Source of the DNA: Pseudomonadota bacterium
GTDB taxonomy: Bacteria; Pseudomonadota; Gammaproteobacteria; Burkholderiales; Burkholderiaceae_D
DNA length: 6,241 nt
Assembly (NCBI GenBank): GCA_018241865.1
Contig: JAFECY010000157.1
Coordinates: 1 to 6,241, forward strand
Direction: 5' to 3'
Shown: positions 1 to 6,130 of the stretch, one piece after another
How the letters are laid out: the number at the start of each line of letters is the position of its first letter
How positions within the stretch are numbered: the stretch's first letter is position 1
Notes under the pieces: model-generated
What the model saw: only the letters and a program-made list of their open reading frames with translations
Database searches by the model: none
What the model was told of the DNA's origin: nothing
Program-made: the position numbers and the translations under genes

Positions 1-208
1 CGGATTGCACCCGGACACCACCGGCGATGCCTATACTTGGTGGAGCAATCGCGGTCAGGCTTGGGCGAAGAATGTCGGCTGGCGCATCGATTACCATGTC
101 AGCACGCCCGGTATCGGCGGCAAAGCGCAGGCAGCGACGATCTACAAGGACGCACGCTTTTCCGACCATGCGCCATTAACCATCGCGTACGATTATCCGG
201 CAGCTTGA
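1..208 (+). CDS. xth: Exodeoxyribonuclease III, C-terminal part (5' truncated by window edge)
   Basis: This is the last 68 residues of an exonuclease III/AP-endonuclease of the EEP (exonuclease-endonuclease-phosphatase) superfamily; the reading frame is open from base 2 and ends at TGA 206-208. The family cuts DNA at abasic sites and degrades one strand of duplex DNA 3' to 5' during base-excision repair in the cytoplasm. What can be seen is the family's C-terminal pattern: YTWW, then WRIDYHV (the position of RID in E. coli XthA), then FSDHAP near the end, which carries the Asp-His of the active site. E. coli XthA has 268 residues, so about three quarters of the gene lies outside the window. 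The last 16 bases overlap the end of the opposing ampG-like gene. No hairpin terminator is visible after the stop. The family call is secure; the exact subtype (XthA or ExoA) cannot be settled from this fragment. Confidence 0.9.
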   Translation, partial: GLHPDTTGDAYTWWSNRGQAWAKNVGWRIDYHVSTPGIGGKAQAATIYKDARFSDHAPLTIAYDYPAA

Positions 209-1551
209 TTGTTTGTGCGCTCGGTACGCTGCTGCATACGCCACAACAACAGCACCAGCACCAACGGCGGGATCGCCGTGAGTCCGGTGGCGACGAACGC
301 GGTGGCATACGCGCCGAGCAATCCGTGCGTCGGCGTGAGCGCCTCGACCGCTGCCCCTGAAAACCCCTTGAGAAATTTCCCCAGCAAGGCATAGGTGGAC
401 GAGAGTAGCGCGTACTGCGTGGCGGTATAGCCGAGACTCGTGAGGCTCGACATATATGCGACCAACGCCACGCCGGCATAAGCCTGCGCGAAATTATCGA
501 GCGTCATCACGGCAGCGAACAAGGCCGGCTCAGGATGCACGCTCAACAAGGCAAAGGCTGCCGTGCCGATACCTTCGAGCACCAGCCCCACGATCAAGGT
601 CGGCATCATGCCGATGCGCACGGCACTCAATCCGCCAGCCGCAATGCCCGCGAACATTGCGACCAAGCCAAAGGTGCCACGCACGAACGCAACCGTGTCT
701 TTGGTAAGGCCGAGGTCGTGATAAAACGGGTTGTACATCGGCCCCATCACAAAATCGGGCAAGCGATACAACGCGACCATCAGCAACATCACGAAGCCTG
801 CCGCTTTGTGCTTGGCGAAGAAATCGACGAAAGGCCCGAACGCGGCATCCACTAGGCCGCGCGGCGTCCACAATGGTGGCTTGCTCTCCATCGCGACGTC
901 GGCGCGAACGGGCTCGAAGGCGAAGAATGTCGCTACTACGCCGATTGTCATCAACACCGCCATCGCCACATAAGACAACGGCCAGCCGATGCGCGCCGCC
1001 ATCGCAATCACCAGCGCATCGGTCACGATCAGCGCAATCCGATAACCCAATTGCGCGGCCGAGGTCATCAGCCCCACTTCGTCCGAATCACTGGCGGCTT
1101 CGATGCGCCAAGCGTCGATCGCAATGTCTTGCGTCGCCGATGCAAACGCGACGATCAAAGCGAATGCGCCGATGGCCACCAGACCGCCATTGGTGCCGAC
1201 CATCGCCATGCCGACTAAACCGATTGCCACGAGTAACTGGCACAACATCATCCAGCCGCGCCGCCGACCAAGCCGGCCGAAAACAGGCAGATCAAGCCGA
1301 TCCACCAGCGGCGACCAATAGACCTTGAACGCATACGCGAAGCCGACCCAAGAGATGAAGCCGATGGCAACGAGGCTGGTGCCGGCATCGCGCAACCAAT
1401 ATCCGAACGTGTTCGCGGTGAGCAAGAAGGGCAAGCCCGATGAGAAACCGAGCGCAAGCATCACCGCGACCTTCGGTTGTCGCAATTCATTCAGCACTTC
1501 GAGCGCAGAGCGCTTGCGGCGAGTGGGAGCAGGGGTAGCGGCTTCGGACAT
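193..1551 (-). CDS. ampG: AmpG-like MFS permease (muropeptide transporter family)
   Basis: This 452-residue polytopic inner-membrane protein belongs to the AmpG branch of the major facilitator superfamily. Characterised AmpG proteins import anhydromuropeptides from the periplasm for cell-wall recycling and so feed AmpR/AmpC beta-lactamase induction. Visible marks are GFSSGLPF in the first membrane segment (about residues 35-42), the following KVYWSPLVDR (76-85), the basic loop FGRLGRRRGW (91-100) that fits the MFS loop between helices 2 and 3, and ASATQDIAIDAWR (137-149), typical of AmpG. Hydrophobic stretches continue to the C-terminus, consistent with about 12 segments. E. coli AmpG has 491 residues, so this is a shorter form. 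I chose ATG 1551 over an in-frame GTG at 1593 because the extension is basic, non-hydrophobic and lacks a ribosome site; no good Shine-Dalgarno precedes 1551 either. It follows metW by 116 bp on the same strand with no terminator between, so read-through from the methionine operon is possible. The substrate is inferred from family only. Confidence 0.85.
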   Translation of the reverse strand: MSEAATPAPTRRKRSALEVLNELRQPKVAVMLALGFSSGLPFLLTANTFGYWLRDAGTSLVAIGFISWVGFAYAFKVYWSPLVDRLDLPVFGRLGRRRGWMMLCQLLVAIGLVGMAMVGTNGGLVAIGAFALIVAFASATQDIAIDAWRIEAASDSDEVGLMTSAAQLGYRIALIVTDALVIAMAARIGWPLSYVAMAVLMTIGVVATFFAFEPVRADVAMESKPPLWTPRGLVDAAFGPFVDFFAKHKAAGFVMLLMVALYRLPDFVMGPMYNPFYHDLGLTKDTVAFVRGTFGLVAMFAGIAAGGLSAVRIGMMPTLIVGLVLEGIGTAAFALLSVHPEPALFAAVMTLDNFAQAYAGVALVAYMSSLTSLGYTATQYALLSSTYALLGKFLKGFSGAAVEALTPTHGLLGAYATAFVATGLTAIPPLVLVLLLWRMQQRTERTNNQAAG

Positions 1552-1580
1552 GGTTGATCGATTATGGATTCGTCGGTGTG

Positions 1581-1630
1581 CACTTAAGCGCACCTAAGCG
1601 CAACACAGCGCAACACAGCGCAACAACAGA
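1581..1630. repeat. Five-unit 10-bp tandem repeat upstream of ampG-like gene
   Basis: Five consecutive decamers can be read on the plus strand: cacttaagcg, cacctaagcg, caacacagcg, caacacagcg, and a degraded caacaacaga. Units 3 and 4 are identical; units 1 and 2 differ from each other at one base and share the flanking ca...agcg with units 3 and 4. The array fills nearly half of the metW-ampG gap and stops about 30 bp before the ampG start codon. The 10-bp period is close to one DNA helical turn, so any protein bound to each unit would sit on the same face. Bases 1578-1593 also form an imperfect palindrome centred on CTTAAG. No function is known; slippage of a simple sequence is an equally good explanation. 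Confidence 0.8.
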
Positions 1631-1667
1631 TTCGGCATGCCGCTATGCGTGCAAGCCAGAGAAGGCA

Positions 1668-2266
1668 TCATTTCTTCCTCAAGCGGAACACCGCCAGATT
1701 GCCGCGCCAGTTGGGCAGGAAGGATACCGGTTCGCCTTCGTGCAGCGCAATACATTCGAGCACATCGAGTCCGACCCGGTTGGCGAGTTCGGCAAAATCG
1801 TTCACGGTGGCGAAGCGCAGGTTGGGCGTGTCGTACCATTGATAAGGCAGCGATTTCGACACCGGCATGCGCCCGCGCAGCAGCGACAGGCGATGCGGCC
1901 AGTGCGCAAAGTTCGGAAAAGACACGATTGCTTCGCGGCCGACGCGGGTGATATCGCGCAACACGCCTTCGACATTCTTCATCATCTGCAGCGCCGACAG
2001 ACACAGCACGGTATCGAAGGCATTGTCTTCAAACATGGCTAAGCCAGATTCCAAATCTTGCTGTATCACCGACACGCCACGCTCGATGCAGACCGGGATT
2101 TTGTCGTCGTCGATCTCGATGCCGTAGGCGCTGCATTGTTTATCGGTGCGCAGATAATCGAGCATGACGCCGTCGCCGCAACCGAGGTCGAGTACGTGCG
2201 AGCCTTTCGCTACCCAATGCGCGATGAAGGCGAGGTCGGGGCGCAAGGCGCTCAATTGCTGAAAAT

Positions 2267-2270
<4 letters not shown>
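1668..2270 (-). CDS. metW: Methionine biosynthesis protein MetW
   Basis: This 200-residue protein of the MetW family, a class I methyltransferase-like fold, is the regular partner of MetX in proteobacterial methionine synthesis. The SAM-binding motif I appears as VLDLGCGDG (about residues 26-34), followed by an acidic loop with GIEIDDDKI where the fold normally contacts the ribose. The C-terminal half holds the family-specific block from [14 protein letters not shown] through [12 protein letters not shown] and NDF (about 122-161). Length agrees with the family (about 195-200). The start at 2270 is set by the strong ribosome site AAGGAGG at 2281-2275 and by an ATGA overlap with the metX stop, which indicates translational coupling. 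The same frame stays open far upstream inside metX, but that part is a shadow. MetW's biochemical role is incompletely defined; genetic linkage suggests it supports MetX activity. It should share SAM-dependent control through the riboswitch upstream of metX. Confidence 0.93.
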
Positions 2271-3412
<1,142 letters not shown>

Positions 3413-3427
3413 GTTCACAATCCATTA

Positions 3428-3447
3428 CCGTCCGGCGCAGCCGACGG
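3428..3447 (-). other. Hairpin between the terminator and the metX start
   Basis: In the minus-strand transcript CCGUC (3447-3443) pairs with GACGG (3432-3428), and inside it GGC (3442-3440) pairs with GCC (3436-3434) around a UGC loop, with one bulged G at 3433. That gives eight GC-rich pairs ending about 15 bases before ATG 3412, leaving the weak GGA ribosome site single-stranded just 3' of the stem. It has no U-tract of its own, so it is not a terminator. It may protect or shape the 5' end of the read-through mRNA; the role is unknown. Confidence 0.5.
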
Positions 3448-3455
3448 CAATCCGT

Positions 3456-3495
3456 AAAAAAGCAAAAAGCCCGAAAGCGCTAGGCTGATCGGGCT
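3456..3495 (-). terminator. Rho-independent terminator in the metX leader (riboswitch expression platform)
   Basis: On the minus strand AGCCCGA (3495-3489) pairs perfectly with UCGGGCU (3474-3468). The 14-base loop can gain three more pairs (AGC 3486-3484 with GCU 3478-3476). The 3' arm runs directly into UUUUU, then GC, then a run of six U residues ending at 3456. This is a textbook intrinsic terminator, placed about 75 bases after the aptamer begins and some 45 bases before the metX start, so it can only stop transcription before metX. On the plus strand no T-tract follows the hairpin. Its 5' arm overlaps a segment complementary to the aptamer core, which makes it a regulated attenuator. 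Confidence 0.9.
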
Positions 3496-3528
3496 AAATT
3501 CGCAACTTGTAACAAGTCCGCTTTAGCC
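3492..3528 (-). promoter_or_regulatory. Antiterminator hairpin alternative to aptamer and terminator
   Basis: GGCUAAA (3528-3522), the SAM-contacting strand of the aptamer, is fully complementary to UUUAGCC (3498-3492), whose last four bases are the start of the terminator's 5' arm. Between them ACUUG (3517-3513) pairs with CAAGU (3509-3505) around UUA, with a partly paired internal loop (CG 3520-3519 with CG 3502-3501). The resulting long hairpin excludes both the aptamer pseudoknot and the terminator. The pairings are seen in the sequence; the switching mechanism is inferred. The feature spans 3492-3528. Confidence 0.75.
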
Positions 3529-3571
3529 GTATTTATTGAAGCGCCCGCAAGCTGATCTCAAATCGGCGCAC
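3518..3571 (-). promoter_or_regulatory. SAM-II riboswitch aptamer controlling metX-metW
   Basis: SAM-II is a compact H-type pseudoknot that binds S-adenosylmethionine and is typically found before metA/metX. Read on the minus strand, this region matches its elements in order. P1 is GCGCC (3569-3565) with GGCGC (3545-3541). The loop starts with GAUUU (3564-3560). GCUUGC (3552-3547) can form the pseudoknot with GCUAAAGC (3527-3520), leaving U3525 and one A unpaired; the U corresponds to the conserved uridine that reads the SAM adenine. The connecting loop carries AUAAAU (3536-3531), and GCUAAA is followed by GCGG, compared with AAGG in the known SAM-II from a marine metX leader. The position immediately upstream of metX, the promoter ending just before P1 and the terminator after it all agree. 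It is not SAM-I: there is no kink-turn or four-way junction. The call rests on recognition and pairing, not on a covariance search. Confidence 0.87.
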
Positions 3572-3578
3572 TGACGTA

Positions 3579-3607
3579 AGAATAACCAAGTCGCGCCGGG
3601 GCGTCAA
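3579..3607 (-). promoter_or_regulatory. Sigma70-type promoter of the metX-metW operon
   Basis: TTGACG (3607-3602, five of six consensus bases) is followed after exactly 17 bases by TATTCT (3584-3579, four of six). The transcription start would fall near 3572, one base before the riboswitch aptamer, giving a leader of about 160 bases. The agreement between the predicted start and the aptamer edge supports both calls. No operator is evident around it. Bases 3608-3686, between this promoter and the tumA stop, show no recognisable feature and no terminator for the toxin-antitoxin operon. Confidence 0.75.
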
Positions 3608-3686
3608 ACTGGCGTTTTCAATAGAGTGCGCGCTTAAGGATGGATACTGGGAGCGATCATTGCGGGCATGGGCAGGCTACACAGAC

Positions 3687-4034
3687 CTATGCAGCCTGCA
3701 ACAGAAACTCGACTTTCACCGCCTCGAACGGAAAGACGATCGCTCCGCTCTCCGTACGATCCAGCACCCCAGTCGCGAGCAACGCCGTCACATCGGTATG
3801 AACGGCCTTCACATCACGTTCGACTCGACGCGCTGCTTCGCGAATAGATATGGGACCCGCGCCACACAACGCCTTGAGTAACTCCCACCGCTTTGCGGTG
3901 AGTACTTTCCAAAGAAGCTCGGGTGAAGCAAAGCTAATTCTGGCGGTTTTCTCTGCTTTACCAGACTGCCAAGCCTGCGCAAAACCTGCCATTGCCTCTG
4001 CATGAGAGCGAACATCAAGAGTTACTGTTTTCAC
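3687..4034 (-). CDS. tumA: Antitoxin of TumA type, winged helix-turn-helix regulator (HVO_A0114-like)
   Basis: This 115-residue protein resembles the HVO_A0114-type DNA-binding proteins that accompany TumE toxins. The N-terminal third (1-40) includes a segment with SFASPELLWKVLTAKRWELL typical of the group. Residues 50-90 form a helix-turn-helix (LLKALCGAGPISIREAARR, then RDVKAVHTDVTALLATGVL), and residues 90-102 make a short beta wing (DRTESGAIVFPF). Its expected job is to neutralise the toxin and repress the shared promoter. I chose GTG 4034 because GAGGTGG (4045-4039) lies just upstream and the resulting length fits the family; a longer in-frame start at 4118 would add 28 basic residues and overlap the toxin by 104 bases. 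With GTG 4034 the gene overlaps tumE by 20 bases. GC content here is near 50 percent, below the 60 percent or more of the flanking genes, suggesting transfer. The symbol is by similarity and is less sure than the family. Confidence 0.78.
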   Translation of the reverse strand: MKTVTLDVRSHAEAMAGFAQAWQSGKAEKTARISFASPELLWKVLTAKRWELLKALCGAGPISIREAARRVERDVKAVHTDVTALLATGVLDRTESGAIVFPFEAVKVEFLLQAA

Positions 4035-4311
4035 GATTCCACCTCGCAATATCACGTTGAAAGTTAGCGAGTAACGCTTCGGGCGTGGTGAAGGAATAAT
4101 TGGTTTCCTTGGCACCAAAGTGGCGGTGATCGCCTTTTCCTACCTCGTTGTCGTACCGCACGACGCAGATGCCTTTGACCACATAGGCCAAACGGTATTT
4201 GTACTCGTGACGCGAACCTTTGACGGGAGCGGGGACTCGCCACAAAACCAACTCAGCGAACGCATGCTCTGCATAAACGATGCGCGTACGGAATAGCTCG
4301 ATAGCCTTCAT
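4015..4311 (-). CDS. tumE: Toxin of TumE type (former DUF6516 family)
   Basis: This 98-residue soluble protein carries the hallmarks of the TumE toxin family: WRVPAPVKGSRHEYKYRLAYV (about 24-44) and the invariant-looking YDNEVGKGDHRH (53-64), rich in Asp, Lys and His that may be catalytic. The biochemical activity of the family is not something I can state from sequence. It is the first gene of a two-gene operon, toxin before antitoxin, overlapping tumA by 20 bases. ATG 4311 is chosen because MKAIELF begins the family alignment as I know it; an in-frame TTG at 4347 would read through the promoter and operator. No Shine-Dalgarno precedes ATG 4311, and the predicted transcript start lies within a base or two of it, so the mRNA may be leaderless. 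The protein appears intact. No transposase or integrase gene is visible beside it. Confidence 0.82.
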   Translation of the reverse strand: MKAIELFRTRIVYAEHAFAELVLWRVPAPVKGSRHEYKYRLAYVVKGICVVRYDNEVGKGDHRHFGAKETNYSFTTPEALLANFQRDIARWNRENSNS

Positions 4312-4344
4312 GTTGTTAATGATGACAACATGAAGGCGTGTTGT
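4304..4344. promoter_or_regulatory. Palindromic operator with three alternating half-sites over the tumE promoter
   Basis: On the plus strand GCCTTCATGTTGT (4304-4316) and ACAACATGAAGGC (4325-4337) are a perfect 13-bp inverted repeat with an 8-base spacer. The core TGTTGT/ACAACA occurs three times in alternating orientation: 4311-4316, 4325-4330 and 4339-4344, each separated by exactly 8 bases, so the half-sites lie 14 bp apart. They cover the -35 end, the spacer and the tumE start codon. This is what an autorepressing antitoxin operator would look like; TumA, with its winged helix, is the obvious candidate ligand. In RNA the 13-bp repeat could also fold into a hairpin. Confidence 0.75.
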
Positions 4345-4347
4345 CAA
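4319..4347 (-). promoter_or_regulatory. Promoter of the tumE-tumA operon
   Basis: A perfect -35 hexamer TTGACA (4347-4342) begins directly after the TAG stop of the upstream membrane-protein gene. After 17 bases comes CATCAT (4324-4319), four of six matches to the -10 consensus. The start of transcription is then expected near 4312, at the ATG of tumE (4311). Weak -10 plus ideal -35 fits a repressible promoter. No experimental support is available from sequence. Confidence 0.6.
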
Positions 4348-4788
4348 CTAGAACAACGCGAACAGGGTCACGCACAACTGCAAGCCTAGGCATAATACCT
4401 GCCGACACAACAGGCGACGCGCACCTTGCCAGCGACTGTGCATCGAGCGGTCTGTCACCGTATGCGACCGCCCCAGAAACGCCGCCAGCGCACAATCGAA
4501 TTGCGCGCTTTCCGCCGGATGCGCCAGCAAGACGGCAAACAATTCGGCATCCAGAGCGACGCGCCAGGCATGGTATTTTTCGGCGAGCGCCAGCACGATG
4601 GCGAGAGTAGGCAACAACAAGCCGGGCCAGGCTGGCGCTTTCTGAATCAGCAGAAACAGGATGCCCAGCAGCAGGATGGATGAAACATGGTCAATGATCC
4701 TGCCACTGCGCAAGAAAGCGGCAAGGACGCCCAGCGTGACCGGGTGTTCGTATTCCAGATTGGTTTGCGGAGTAGGCGATTCAGGCAT
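4348..4788 (-). CDS. Small membrane protein of unknown function in the ynb-like lipid operon
   Basis: I do not recognise the family of this 146-residue protein. An N-terminal soluble stretch of about 33 residues (with EYEHPVTLGVLAAFLRSGRIIDH) precedes two adjacent hydrophobic segments, HVSSILLLGILFLLIQ (34-49) and WPGLLLPTLAIVLALAEKY (about 54-72). A hydrophilic middle (73-122) follows, including WRVALDAELFAVLLAH, and a C-terminal segment rich in Leu and Cys (about 125-146) ends abruptly at TAG 4350-4348. The start at ATG 4788 overlaps the phosphatase gene by 8 bases, so the two are almost certainly co-transcribed and translationally coupled, pointing to a role in the same envelope lipid process. 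The stop codon directly abuts the -35 box of the toxin-antitoxin module; the C-terminus could therefore have been altered by insertion of that module, though nothing proves it. Confidence 0.75.
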   Translation of the reverse strand: MPESPTPQTNLEYEHPVTLGVLAAFLRSGRIIDHVSSILLLGILFLLIQKAPAWPGLLLPTLAIVLALAEKYHAWRVALDAELFAVLLAHPAESAQFDCALAAFLGRSHTVTDRSMHSRWQGARRLLCRQVLCLGLQLCVTLFALF

Positions 4789-6130
4789 GAAAAAACTCCT
4801 GCAGTACGCGCTCGGCGGCCGGATTCAAAACGATCTGCGGCCGGGCTGCACGTACCTTCGCAAAGGCGTCTGCCGGCGTAGCTGCCAACTTCCGCCGCAA
4901 CAACCAAGCGGCGACCACCAAGGCGCTGCGCGAATAGCCCAGCGCACAATGCGCCAGCACCGGCGCATGCGCGGCATGTAATTCGTCGAGCGCATCGACT
5001 GCCTGCCGCAATTGCTGCGGTGTCGGCGCAATCAAATCCAGCATCGGCACATTGCGATAAACGACACGCGATGTCGTTTTGCCGGCATCGAATTCCGCCG
5101 TCAGATCGAGCACGCTGGCTGCTTGAAAATGCCGCCAATCGTTTCGCCCCGGCGCACGGCCGATGCGGATGCCCGGCACGACTTCGGCACTGGGCGCAGC
5201 GTGCCGCGTGAACCAGCGCGACGACAGCCATGCGCCGCAACGATACGGCGCGAGCAGCAGGCGTGCTGCCATACTTTGCCGCCCCTGATTTTTCTGAAAC
5301 ACCGTCACGCCGAAATAGGCGTAGGCCAACCCGACCAGCAGCAAGGCGGCCGCCGGCCATAATAATAACCAAGCCCAACCGCGCATGCCGCAGGCCAGCA
5401 GTACGCACAACACTGCGCCGGCGCAGTAGTAGTTGCGCAAACGTTGGCGTGCTGCCGTGTCATTGCCCGTTTGTTTCTGCCAGCGCATCGGTGCAGCCGG
5501 GAACAGATACAGGCAAACGATAGCGACCACAACGCCGCCGATGCCATCGATGATGTGATGCTGGAATGTCGTGAAAACCGACACGCCGATCAGGACAAAC
5601 CAGCCATGCAGCGCCCAACGCGCCGCACCGCGCAGATGCCGTGCATACACGATCCACAGCAACATCAGCAGACTGATATGCAACGACGGCGCTTGATTGT
5701 AAGGTTTGTCGAAACCGGTCAGTACATCGAACAGCATGCCGTTGAAACCGCTGCTGGCCGGCCGCACGAAACTGAATTGCAGCGGGAACAGCAGAAAGCC
5801 GGCGACCGAAATCAGGGTGGCGGCCAGCAGGCGCTTGGCATGGGTATCGAGTTCGGCGCGGGTCGCACACAGGAACAGCGACACGGCATAAAACGCATCG
5901 ATCGACATGTAGGGCAGGATGGTCCAGTCGAGGAAGGGGATATGCCGTTCCCATGCAAAGTAAAACGAATCGACGTGCGGCAACCGGCCGGTCCACCAGT
6001 TGGCGAATCCGTAGCTGAGGAAGAAGAATGGGCCGAGAAAAGTCAACCAGGCCAACGCGCGTTTCCACGGCCGACCTGACACCGTCGCATCGACAGCAAC
6101 CAGCAGCTTGGCGTCGGCGGCCGATTCCAT
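4781..6130 (-). CDS. PAP2/dual-specificity phosphatase fusion membrane protein (YnbD-like)
   Basis: This 449-residue protein joins a PAP2-type lipid phosphatase domain to a cytoplasmic cysteine-based phosphatase. The N-terminal half (about 25-210) has several membrane segments and PAP2-like marks: RP at 123-124, PSLH at 148-151 and HHIIDG at 191-196, where His151, His191 and Asp195 would be catalytic. The Lys of classical motif 1 and the Arg of motif 3 are missing, closer to the inositol-phosphorylceramide-synthase-like PAP2 branch. Two further membrane segments follow (about 236-276). Residues 315-449 form the dual-specificity phosphatase: the P-loop is HCALGYSRS, with Cys395 and Arg401 in a CX5R arrangement, and Asp365 in MLDL is the likely general acid. 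E. coli YnbD has the same two-domain build and similar length. ATG 6130 is chosen because it overlaps the upstream TGA (TGATG) and follows AGGA; an earlier in-frame start at 6175 would lie inside the upstream gene. Substrates, probably phospholipid head-group phosphates, are inferred. Confidence 0.88.
   Translation of the reverse strand: MESAADAKLLVAVDATVSGRPWKRALAWLTFLGPFFFLSYGFANWWTGRLPHVDSFYFAWERHIPFLDWTILPYMSIDAFYAVSLFLCATRAELDTHAKRLLAATLISVAGFLLFPLQFSFVRPASSGFNGMLFDVLTGFDKPYNQAPSLHISLLMLLWIVYARHLRGAARWALHGWFVLIGVSVFTTFQHHIIDGIGGVVVAIVCLYLFPAAPMRWQKQTGNDTAARQRLRNYYCAGAVLCVLLACGMRGWAWLLLWPAAALLLVGLAYAYFGVTVFQKNQGRQSMAARLLLAPYRCGAWLSSRWFTRHAAPSAEVVPGIRIGRAPGRNDWRHFQAASVLDLTAEFDAGKTTSRVVYRNVPMLDLIAPTPQQLRQAVDALDELHAAHAPVLAHCALGYSRSALVVAAWLLRRKLAATPADAFAKVRAARPQIVLNPAAERVLQEFFHA

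Noticed and set aside
1561..1590. CATAAT (minus strand 1566-1561) as the -10 of an ampG promoter
   Set aside because: The hexamer is good, but no acceptable -35 is found 16-18 bases upstream and the start would fall only a few bases before the ATG; not strong enough to annotate.
1581..1630. CRISPR array
   Set aside because: The 10-bp units are contiguous without spacers and there are no cas genes.
3468..3495. The AGCCCGA/TCGGGCT hairpin as a plus-strand terminator
   Set aside because: No T-tract follows on the plus strand; the T-rich run is on the minus-strand 3' side only.
4035..4118. Upstream start for the antitoxin at 4118
   Set aside because: No ribosome site, long overlap with the toxin gene, and a basic, proline-rich extension not expected for the family.
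4308..4331. A seven-codon upstream frame (ATG 4331 to TGA) whose stop overlaps the tumE start
   Set aside because: It has no ribosome site and would be outside the transcript if transcription starts near 4312; its ATG is explained by the inverted repeat.
4312..4347. TTG start giving a 12-residue longer tumE product
   Set aside because: The extension is encoded by the promoter and operator itself, lacks a ribosome site, and the family begins at MKAIELF.
5444..6079. A 211-codon open frame on the plus strand opposite the PAP2/phosphatase gene
   Set aside because: Low-complexity Arg/Gln/His-rich translation without recognisable motifs, lying entirely within a well-supported gene on the other strand.
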